From Gammaproteobacteria bacterium (GTDB lineage: Bacteria; Pseudomonadota; Gammaproteobacteria; Arenicellales; JAANXG01), in NCBI GenBank assembly GCA_018263405.1, contig JAANXG010000142.1, positions 1 to 7,806 on the forward strand: a stretch of 7,806 nt of DNA, in the 5' to 3' direction. The notes under the pieces were generated by a model, which was not told the DNA's origin, did not search any database, and saw only the letters and a program-made list of their open reading frames with translations. The translations under genes were made by a program, and so were the position numbers. Of this stretch, positions 1-6,253 are shown in pieces. How positions within the stretch are numbered: the first letter of the stretch is position 1; every line of letters begins with the position of its first letter.

Positions 1-49
1 AAGTGCCGTTTACGGAGCTAAGGATGCAATACCTCCCTGTACGCTCTGG

Positions 50-69
50 CGAAAGCCTCCGTGCTTTCG
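50..69. repeat. Small perfect hairpin downstream of proS
   Basis: Two 7-base arms, CGAAAGC at 50-56 and GCTTTCG at 63-69, are perfect inverted repeats around a 6-base loop. The hairpin lies about 155 bases past the proS stop. Neither strand has a run of T after it, so it does not look like a classical intrinsic terminator. A Rho-dependent 3' end or chance are both possible. The rest of 1-224 has only short open frames with no recognisable protein, and I see nothing else there. Confidence 0.3.
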
Positions 70-224
70 ACAGCCCTGAAAGACAACCCTACCCCCACAT
101 TCTTGCACGGGGTTATTGAGAACTTACATCAAACCTTGAAAAACTCGGGTATTGTCGCCGCAACGGGATAGCTCGGCAAAGGCTCAGCGCCGCGATCTGT
201 TGAACACCGGACACCGTTCGTTTG

Positions 225-1952
225 TCAACTACGGGAGATCACTGCGGTCAATTTGTCGACAAGGTTCTCTGCGGGCAGTTCCTGTTCGTCTTGCTCGGCT
301 CGTTGTTTGTATTCCACCGTACCCTTTTTAATGCCGCGTTGGCCGATGACAATTCGGTGCGGCACGCCAATCAAGTCTACTTCGGCAAATAGGACGCCCG
401 GTCGCTCCTCCCGGTCATACAACAGGACGTCGAACCCGGCGTACATGAGTCTTTGGTATAAATTGTCGGCGCATTCGGCGACCTGTTCGGATTGATGATA
501 GCCGATCGGAACGATGACTACTTCGAAGGGGGCGATAGCATCCGGCCAGATGATGCCATTTTCGTCGTGACCCTGTTCGATTGCGGCGGCGACGACACGT
601 GTGACCCCGATCCCGTAGCAGCCCATTGGCATCATGACCGGCTTACCATTTTCGTCCAGGCAAGTCGCGTTCATCGATTCGCTGTATTTTGTGCCGAGCT
701 GGAACACGTGGCCGACTTCAATGCCGCGTTTGACGACAAGTCGCCCCTCCGGGTCCGAAGCTGCCTCTTCCCGCGGGCAGGGGTCGCCTTCGACGACCTG
801 CCGGAGATCGGCTGTGCGTGGTTCGAAAAAATCGCGTTCCCAGTTCACTCCGGTAAGATGCTTGCCGTCCTTGTTTGCACCGCACACAAAGTCCGACAGT
901 TGTGCCGCGCTGTAATCGACAAACACGGGTATATCCAGCCCTACTGGCCCCACGGAACCCGGGTCGCAGCCAATGACCCGTTTGAATTCAGATTCGTCCA
1001 GGAACTCGAGCGGTTCGGCGACTTCCGTTAAGCCTTCGGCTTTCAAGCCATTCAGATCGTGATCGCCCCGCAAAACCAATGCGATCGGCCCGTCTGTGCC
1101 TTTGACCACCAGCGTTTTGATCGTTTGCGATGGATCGACACCGAGAAACCTCGAGACACCCTCGATTGTGTGCCGGCCGGGCGTGTCCACTTCTTCGAGG
1201 TCGGCATTCGGGGCGGGTCGTGGTTCCGTACACGGCAAAGTTTTTGCCAGTTCGACGTTAACCGCGTAGTTGTATTTCTCGCACACGGCGATAGCGTCTT
1301 CCCCCGAATCGGCGAGTACGTGGAATTCGTGGGAGGTGCTACCGCCGATCGTTCCCGAGTCCGCTGCCACGGCACTGAACGCCAAACCACAGCGCTTAAA
1401 GACGCGCTCATAAGCGGCGTACATTTGCCCGTAAGTTTCCTCAAGGGACGACTGGCTGGCGTGAAAGGAGTAGGCGTCCTTCATGAGGAATTCGCGGCTG
1501 CGCATGACGCCGAACCTTGGACGTACTTCATCCCGGAATTTCCACTGCATTTGGTACATGCTCACCGGCAGTTGCCGGTAACTCTTAATCTCGTGCCGTA
1601 TCATGGCCGTGATTACTTCCTCGTGGGTCGGCCCCAGGCAAAAATCACGTTCATGTCTGTCTTTGAAGCGAAGCAGCTCGATTCCGTATTCCCGCCAACG
1701 CCCGGATTCGCGCCAGAGTTCGGCGGGTTGAACGCCGGGCATGAGAATCTCCAGGGAACCGACTCGATTCATTTCTTCGCGAACGATGTTCTCCACCTTA
1801 CTGAGCGTACGCCAGCCCAATGGCAGCCAGCTATAAATACCTGCGGCCACTTTTCGAATCATCCCCGATCTGAGCATTAGCCGATGGCTGACGATTTCGG
1901 CATCCGCCGGCGTTTCTTTCAAAGTTGGAATATAAAAGTGGGAGGCGCGCAC
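225..1952 (-). CDS. proS: Prolyl-tRNA synthetase, bacterial type with INS editing domain
   Basis: This cytoplasmic enzyme activates proline with ATP and attaches it to tRNA-Pro. The 575-residue protein aligns end to end with recalled E. coli ProS (572 residues), from MR..S through the TLKETPADAE block. Class II synthetase motif 2 lies at about 139-163 (FRDEVRPRFGVMRSREF) and motif 3 at about 444-460 (GCYGIGVTRVV). Between them, at about 224-407, is the INS editing domain that removes mischarged Ala-tRNA-Pro; Lys279 in TIKTLVVK matches the known editing lysine of E. coli. The anticodon-binding domain fills 475-575. The start is GTG, and an in-frame TAA lies two codons upstream, so no longer start is possible. 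There is no clear Shine-Dalgarno sequence before it. The gene is intact. A 163-base gap separates it from the desulfurase upstream, which suggests its own promoter. Confidence 0.98.
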   Translation of the reverse strand: MRASHFYIPTLKETPADAEIVSHRLMLRSGMIRKVAAGIYSWLPLGWRTLSKVENIVREEMNRVGSLEILMPGVQPAELWRESGRWREYGIELLRFKDRHERDFCLGPTHEEVITAMIRHEIKSYRQLPVSMYQMQWKFRDEVRPRFGVMRSREFLMKDAYSFHASQSSLEETYGQMYAAYERVFKRCGLAFSAVAADSGTIGGSTSHEFHVLADSGEDAIAVCEKYNYAVNVELAKTLPCTEPRPAPNADLEEVDTPGRHTIEGVSRFLGVDPSQTIKTLVVKGTDGPIALVLRGDHDLNGLKAEGLTEVAEPLEFLDESEFKRVIGCDPGSVGPVGLDIPVFVDYSAAQLSDFVCGANKDGKHLTGVNWERDFFEPRTADLRQVVEGDPCPREEAASDPEGRLVVKRGIEVGHVFQLGTKYSESMNATCLDENGKPVMMPMGCYGIGVTRVVAAAIEQGHDENGIIWPDAIAPFEVVIVPIGYHQSEQVAECADNLYQRLMYAGFDVLLYDREERPGVLFAEVDLIGVPHRIVIGQRGIKKGTVEYKQRAEQDEQELPAENLVDKLTAVISRS

Positions 1953-1995
1953 GAGTTACAAATCAGTTGATAAGCCTGGAGACATCGAACCGCGT

Positions 1996-2001
1996 ATCAT
2001 A
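1996..2001 (-). promoter_or_regulatory. Possible sigma-70 -10 element for proS
   Basis: On the minus strand this reads TATGAT, five of six bases matching TATAAT. It would start a transcript near 1988, about 36 bases before the proS GTG. No good -35 box sits 16-18 bases upstream, so this is a weak inference. It is the best candidate I see in the 163-base gap, where a proS promoter would be expected. Confidence 0.25.
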
Positions 2002-2068
2002 ACCGTAAGGACCGTCGCGTCGAAACCAATGCGATCATTGGCGGAGTACCGGACGGACGAACCGAAAT

Positions 2069-2088
2069 TTACCGCACGAGTGCCGTAA
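2069..2088. repeat. 20-base imperfect palindrome in the desulfurase-proS gap
   Basis: The arms TTACCGCAC and GTGCCGTAA pair at eight of nine positions around a 2-base centre. The palindrome starts 28 bases past the desulfurase stop and lies about 117 bases upstream of the proS start. On the minus strand it is followed by AAATTT, with only three T, so as a terminator it would be weak. It could instead be a dimeric-regulator operator, or part of a Rho-dependent 3' end. The sequence does not decide between these. Confidence 0.35.
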
Positions 2089-2115
2089 TGGGGTTGTTCA
2101 GGCGTAAAACAGCCG

Positions 2116-3330
2116 CTAAAAAGACTCAGCGATCTCCGTGACCGCTTTCATCGCCTGGTCGATATCTTCCTCGTCGTTGAAATAACCCAGCGAAAACCGG
2201 ACCAATCCTTCGTGTTCTATCATCTGTGCGTCCCGGTGTACCAGAGGCGCGCAGTGCAAGCCGGGTCGGACGCACAAGTGGTAGTCCGCATCCAGGATTT
2301 CGCCGGCGCGGGTGGGCGGGAGTTTGTCAAAACCGATGGACAGGGTCGCGACGCGGGGTTGATCGCCTCGCGGTCCGTGGACGGTGACGTTTGGGATCGA
2401 CCGGAAGCACTCTTCCAGTTGACGAACCAACGCCACTTCGCGACCATAGATCGACTCCATGGCGGCCAGACAGGCCTCCGCATGTGCCAGTGCCGGTTTT
2501 TTCGATTGTTCCCGGCCGAGGTCCGCGCACCATTTCTGGGCGGCATTCAGGCCGGCAATGCCCGGTATATTCAGGGTACCGGCTTCGAGACGGTGTGGGT
2601 ACTCGGCGGACGGCTCCGGGTTGTTTGAATCCACGCCGGTGCCGCCGACGCGTACGGGGTGTATATCCACGTGCTCCGGCACGATCATACCGCCGATGCC
2701 CATGGGTCCATACAAGCCCTTATGGCCCGTGAATGTCAGCACATCGATATGCATGGCCTCGCAGTGAACCGGTATTGCGCCTGCGCTCTGGCAGGCGTCT
2801 ACGACCAGCAGGGCGGGGGTTTTGGCCACGATCCGGCCGATTCGACGCAGATCCTGCACTGTGCCCAGGACATTGGAAGCGTGATTCACCACAACCAGCC
2901 GGGTGCGAGGCCGTACGGCGGCCCCAATCCGGTCGGGATCGACGTAGCCCCGTTCGTCGTGCTCGACGTAGGTCGTCTCGATCACGCCTTGTTGTTCGAG
3001 CGCATGGAGCGGGCGCAGCACGGAATTGTGCTCGGTCCGTGTGGTGACGACATGGTCGCCCCGGCGGAGCAGTCCATGGAATACGATGTTCAGCGAATCC
3101 GTTGCGTTCTGTGTAAACACTACCCGCTGGAAGTCCCCGGAATAACCGAAAAACGTAGCGAGCAACCGGCGGGTTTCCACTACCATTTTTTCGGCCTCGA
3201 TCACGAGCTCGTAGCCGGAACGACCGGGATTCACGCCGTAGCAGCGAAAGAACTCGTCCATGAACCGGTATACGGGTTCCGGTTTCGGCCAGGTGGTGGA
3301 GGCGTTGTCGAGATAGTAATACTCTTTCAT
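2116..3330 (-). CDS. Cysteine desulfurase-like PLP enzyme, SufS-like, 'EGID' subfamily
   Basis: This is a class V aminotransferase-fold, PLP-dependent protein of 404 residues, typical for the family. The predicted reaction is L-cysteine to L-alanine with persulfide formation on an active-site cysteine. The N-terminal YLDNASTTWPKP and NPGRSGYE blocks, with the overall pattern, fit the subfamily I know as TIGR01977. PLP contacts visible are His101 (TEHNS), Asp178 and Gln181 (VDACQSAG), and the Schiff-base Lys204 (FTGHKG). Cys360 in RPGLHCAP sits where SufS carries its catalytic cysteine; the IscS-type SSGSACTS loop is absent. The ATG at 3330 is the only start, because a TGA lies eight codons upstream with no other start codon between. 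A GGAG lies just 2 bases before the ATG, closer than usual. No isc, suf, csd or tRNA-thiolation gene is adjacent, so the sulfur acceptor is unknown. Fold and active site are secure; the physiological role is not. Confidence 0.9.
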   Translation of the reverse strand: MKEYYYLDNASTTWPKPEPVYRFMDEFFRCYGVNPGRSGYELVIEAEKMVVETRRLLATFFGYSGDFQRVVFTQNATDSLNIVFHGLLRRGDHVVTTRTEHNSVLRPLHALEQQGVIETTYVEHDERGYVDPDRIGAAVRPRTRLVVVNHASNVLGTVQDLRRIGRIVAKTPALLVVDACQSAGAIPVHCEAMHIDVLTFTGHKGLYGPMGIGGMIVPEHVDIHPVRVGGTGVDSNNPEPSAEYPHRLEAGTLNIPGIAGLNAAQKWCADLGREQSKKPALAHAEACLAAMESIYGREVALVRQLEECFRSIPNVTVHGPRGDQPRVATLSIGFDKLPPTRAGEILDADYHLCVRPGLHCAPLVHRDAQMIEHEGLVRFSLGYFNDEEDIDQAMKAVTEIAESF

Positions 3331-3332
3331 AA

Positions 3333-3336
3333 CTCC
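3333..3336 (-). promoter_or_regulatory. Closely spaced Shine-Dalgarno of the desulfurase gene
   Basis: The minus strand reads GGAG, then TT, then ATG. Spacing is 2 bases instead of the usual 5-9, which would predict modest initiation. The start itself is fixed by the upstream in-frame stop. No other purine-rich site is visible within 20 bases. Confidence 0.4.
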
Positions 3337-3407
3337 AGCGCCGGATCGAAGTCAGTCGCGAACCCGTCCCCGGGTCTAATTTTCGGTGGCCCGCGAGCGC
3401 ATCGGTG

Positions 3408-4862
3408 TCAGGCAATGCCTCCCATACACAGATACTTGATCTCGAGATACTCGTCGATCCCGTACTTGGAGCCCTCGCGGCCTATTCCCGATTCCTTGAC
3501 GCCACCGAACGGTGCGACCTCGGTGGAGAATATGCCTTCGTTGATGGCCACGATGCCGTATTCCATCGCCTCGGCGACCCGCCATACCCGGCCGATATCG
3601 CGACTGTAAAAGTACGACGCCAGGCCGTATTGCGTGTCGTTGGCCATGCCGATGGCCTCGTCTTCATCGCGAAACGGCAGAAGCGGCGCGACCGGTCCGA
3701 AGGTTTCTTCGCCGTTGAGCACCATTTCACGGTTTACGTCCCGCAGTACGGTGGGTTGATAGAACGTTCCCCCCAGCTCGTGGCGGCTGCCCCCGATCAT
3801 GACACTAGCGCCTTTTTCCTTCGCGTCGCGGACGTGCGTTTCCACTTTGGACAGCGCTGCTTCATCGATCAACGGTCCCTGCTGAACGCCTTCCTCCGTG
3901 CCGGCGCCCACCTTGAGTCTGCCCACGGCTTCGGCCATGCGTTCGGCGAACGCGTCATAAATACCTTCCTGGACGAGAATCCGGTTCGCGCACACGCAGG
4001 TCTGGCCCGTATTGCGGAACTTAGAGGCCATGGCGCCTTCCAGGGCGGCATCCAAATCCGCGTCGTTAAAAACGATAAATGGCGAGTTGCCGCCGAGCTC
4101 CATCGACACTTTCTTGACGGTCGATGCGGACTGCTCGATCAGCAACTTGCCCACTTCCGTCGAGCCGGTGAAACTGATTTTCCGGACGATTGGGTTGCTC
4201 GTCATCTCCCGGCCTATATCCTTGGGGTTGCCTGTAACCATGTTCAGCACGCCCCCGGGCAGACCGGCGCGCTCGGCCAATTCGGCGAGAGCCAGTGCTG
4301 TTAAGGGCGTTTGTTCCGCGGGTTTGATAATGGTGGTGCAGCCGACCGCGAGGGCCGGTGCGCACTTGCGGGTAATCATGGCCGCCGGGAAGTTCCACGG
4401 CGTAATGGCTGCCGTCACGCCCACCGGTTGTTTCAAGACTACGATGCGTTTGCCGGGCAACGGGTGTTGCACAGTGTCGCCGTAGACCCGTTTGCTTTCC
4501 TCGGCGAACCATTCGACAAACGAGGCAGCGAAAGCGATTTCGCCTCGGGACTCGGCCAGCGGTTTGCCTTGTTCCGCGGTCATGATCCGGGCCAGGTCTT
4601 CCTGGTTCTCCATCATCAAGTCGAACCAACGTTTCAGAATGCCCGCACGCTCCTTGGCGGTATGCGCTTGCCAACCTTCCCGGGCGGCGTTGGCCGCGTC
4701 GATGGCGCGGCGGGTTTCAGCGCTCCCGCAATCGGGTACCTGTGTGATTACCTCGCCGTTGGCCGGGTCGGTCACATCAAATTCCTGACCGTTGTCCGAC
4801 CTCGTCCACTTGCCGCCGATGTAGCACGAATCGCGTAATAACGTTGAATCTTTCAAATGCAT
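3408..4862 (-). CDS. gabD: Succinate-semialdehyde dehydrogenase, GabD family
   Basis: This enzyme oxidises succinate semialdehyde to succinate with NAD(P)+, the last step of 4-aminobutyrate breakdown and a feed into the TCA cycle. It is a cytoplasmic aldehyde dehydrogenase of 484 residues, close to the 482 of E. coli GabD, and aligns nearly without gaps (start MHLKDSTLLR against MKLNDSNLFR; end EYLEIKYLCMGG). Visible are ITPWNF at 153-158, the cofactor segment KPAEQTP from Lys180, FTGSTEVG at 231-238, general base Glu255 in MELGG, nucleophile Cys289 in GQTCVC with Cys291 nearby, and EETFGP at 385-390. Glu183 replaces the serine of the NADP+-using E. coli enzyme, so NAD+ preference is inferred. 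A TTG start at 4907 would add 15 residues absent from the family; the ATG at 4862, with AAGGGG 8 bases upstream, is preferred. No gabT or gabP is in the window. A related semialdehyde substrate cannot be excluded. Confidence 0.93.
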   Translation of the reverse strand: MHLKDSTLLRDSCYIGGKWTRSDNGQEFDVTDPANGEVITQVPDCGSAETRRAIDAANAAREGWQAHTAKERAGILKRWFDLMMENQEDLARIMTAEQGKPLAESRGEIAFAASFVEWFAEESKRVYGDTVQHPLPGKRIVVLKQPVGVTAAITPWNFPAAMITRKCAPALAVGCTTIIKPAEQTPLTALALAELAERAGLPGGVLNMVTGNPKDIGREMTSNPIVRKISFTGSTEVGKLLIEQSASTVKKVSMELGGNSPFIVFNDADLDAALEGAMASKFRNTGQTCVCANRILVQEGIYDAFAERMAEAVGRLKVGAGTEEGVQQGPLIDEAALSKVETHVRDAKEKGASVMIGGSRHELGGTFYQPTVLRDVNREMVLNGEETFGPVAPLLPFRDEDEAIGMANDTQYGLASYFYSRDIGRVWRVAEAMEYGIVAINEGIFSTEVAPFGGVKESGIGREGSKYGIDEYLEIKYLCMGGIA

Positions 4863-4870
4863 TCGGATAA

Positions 4871-4876
4871 CCCCTT
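4871..4876 (-). promoter_or_regulatory. Shine-Dalgarno that fixes the gabD start
   Basis: The minus strand reads AAGGGG, 8 bases before the ATG at 4862. It is the best ribosome binding site in the window and supports the shorter start over the TTG at 4907. Confidence 0.7.
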
Positions 4877-4906
4877 CATCATTGGATTGCCACGAGTAAT
4901 TGTTCA

Positions 4907-4912
4907 ACTATA
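4907..4912 (-). promoter_or_regulatory. Possible -10 element for gabD
   Basis: The minus strand reads TATAGT preceded by TG, five of six matches to the -10 consensus, in the 93-base gap between the Sel1 gene and gabD. A transcript would begin near 4900 and carry a leader of about 38 bases. No recognisable -35 box lies at 16-18 bases, so confidence is low. No strong intrinsic terminator separates gabD from the Sel1 gene, so read-through is also possible. Confidence 0.25.
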
Positions 4913-4955
4913 CAGGGGTGGTCAGCCTTCGCCTCGACAGTGAACCGGGATTGCT

Positions 4956-6251
4956 CTATTGGACGCCGAGCGCCTTCAGGTTGTTCCGTGCGATGTGGTC
5001 TCCTTGCGCCGCGGCGCGCCGGAACCAGAGCACGGCAGTCTCGCGACTAGGCGCCACACCCTCGCCGTTCGCGTACATCACCCCCAGATTGGTCTGGGCG
5101 CCGGCGTAGCCCTGTTTCGCGGCCAAGGCATACAAGCGTACGGCTTCGTCGTCGTTCTCCGCAAGCTCTATGCCGTCTGCGTAAAGTGAACCCAGGTCCG
5201 CCTGCGCCCAGGCAGCGTTTTCGGCAACTTTATCCCGAATCTGCGGCAGTGCCTCGCGAACGAGAGTTTGTGCGAGGTTGCGATCCCGGACGACGCCGCG
5301 CCCGTGGTAATACATCATCGCCATGCGAAACTTGGCGCGCGGGTCTCCGTTTTCGGCGAGAGGATTCAATAAACGAAACGCGGCGTCATAGCTGCCGCTG
5401 TAGTAGGCGGCGATGCCTTCCCTGAGGGTCCGAGCGTCGGGCGCTGCTGCGGATCGCCGGGTGGCTGCTCGCTGTGCCCGGGATCCTTGCATTTCCTGAT
5501 CTTGCCGTCGCACGCGGACAAGCCGTTCCTGACGGGCCTGTTCGGTTTGGTAGATGCGGGTCCGTTGTGCCTTTTCGGCAAGGTGCTGTTCTATCTCTCG
5601 TTTTAGTGCTCGCGCACGGCCGCTTTCCTTGCGGAGTCTGCCTGCCCGATCCAGTAAGTGATTGGCCTTATCGATGTCCTTGTCGGCAAATGCGGCTTCC
5701 GCCCAGGCGATGAATTCAGACTGAATCGCGGAGATGCCGAGCTTGGCATCCGTGTTATCGGGTTCGAGCGCCAGTACCGACCGGTAATTTGCCAGGGCGT
5801 TATCTCCGACCGGGGAAACGAGACGCCCTTTCTCCATGTTCCGTTCGGCCGCGTTGAGCGTTTGTTCAATCTGTGCCGTTTGACGTTCCAGGCTTCGGTA
5901 TTTCGCGGCCCGCTCGTCGTCCTCTTCGTGTCCGAAATTAACCTCCTCCGGAAGGTCGGGTGGTGGATACGCCCCGTCACCCGGCGATGCGAACGACCAG
6001 TTTTCCGTTTCCGGTATGGCTTCACTGGTGGTTGCGGTTGGCGATAGCCCGGGCCTGGAAAACGCCAACACGATCAACAGCGATATACCAGTCAGTCCCG
6101 CTAATACCGGCCAGAACCCGACGGTGTCCAGATTTTTTATCCGTTTAAGCGTCCGATATACGTTTGCCCAAAGTTGCAGGGCGATCGCCGGTATTGCACG
6201 AACTTTTTGAGAGTTGCTTATTTGACGAGTAAGACGAATGGGATTTTTCAT
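4956..6251 (-). CDS. Membrane-anchored TPR/Sel1-like repeat protein
   Basis: This 431-residue protein is not a named enzyme; no catalytic motif is visible. The first 44 residues are strongly basic and are followed by one hydrophobic segment at about 45-64 (FWPVLAGLTGISLLIVLAF). By the positive-inside rule this is a signal anchor with the rest in the periplasm. A Pro-rich, acidic linker follows (65-112), then a helical TPR-like region (about 150-208), a charged Arg/Gln/Glu-rich stretch likely to be helical or coiled (209-265), and three Sel1-like repeats (about 302-335, 344-381 and 382-418, with LGVMYANGEGV and ALAAKQGYAGAQ as signatures). Such repeats usually bind partner proteins. The open frame continues upstream to 6416, inside dadA, but the ATG at 6251 overlaps the dadA stop by one base and starts just before the basic anchor, so I chose it. 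Translational coupling to dadA is likely. Scaffold or envelope-assembly role is inference only. Confidence 0.85.
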   Translation of the reverse strand: MKNPIRLTRQISNSQKVRAIPAIALQLWANVYRTLKRIKNLDTVGFWPVLAGLTGISLLIVLAFSRPGLSPTATTSEAIPETENWSFASPGDGAYPPPDLPEEVNFGHEEDDERAAKYRSLERQTAQIEQTLNAAERNMEKGRLVSPVGDNALANYRSVLALEPDNTDAKLGISAIQSEFIAWAEAAFADKDIDKANHLLDRAGRLRKESGRARALKREIEQHLAEKAQRTRIYQTEQARQERLVRVRRQDQEMQGSRAQRAATRRSAAAPDARTLREGIAAYYSGSYDAAFRLLNPLAENGDPRAKFRMAMMYYHGRGVVRDRNLAQTLVREALPQIRDKVAENAAWAQADLGSLYADGIELAENDDEAVRLYALAAKQGYAGAQTNLGVMYANGEGVAPSRETAVLWFRRAAAQGDHIARNNLKALGVQ

Positions 6252-6253
6252 CA
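6249..6253 (-). other. dadA stop / Sel1-gene start overlap (TGATG)
   Basis: The TGA of dadA (6253-6251) and the ATG of the TPR/Sel1 gene (6251-6249) share one A. No good Shine-Dalgarno sequence precedes this ATG within 12 bases, so the ribosome finishing dadA probably re-initiates here. This makes the two genes one transcript and sets a fixed expression order. Confidence 0.75.

Noticed and set aside
3..119. Plus-strand open frame at the left edge
   Set aside because: Only 38 codons, no start visible, and the translation resembles no protein I know.
1059..1880. 273-codon plus-strand open frame
   Set aside because: It lies wholly antisense to proS, whose identity is certain, and its translation has no recognisable domain. 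Long antisense frames are common in GC-rich genes.
1953..2115. Possible tRNA or small RNA gene in the proS-desulfurase gap
   Set aside because: No cloverleaf, CCA end or T-loop consensus is present; only the palindrome at 2069-2088 stands out.
2659..3609. 316-codon plus-strand open frame
   Set aside because: It is antisense to the desulfurase and the end of gabD, has no family resemblance, and crosses the boundary between two clear genes.
3405..4304. 299-codon plus-strand open frame
   Set aside because: It is antisense to gabD and mirrors its codon pattern; no domain is visible.
4863..4907. TTG start extending gabD by 15 residues
   Set aside because: The extra residues are absent from the family, and the ATG at 4862 has a well-spaced AAGGGG.
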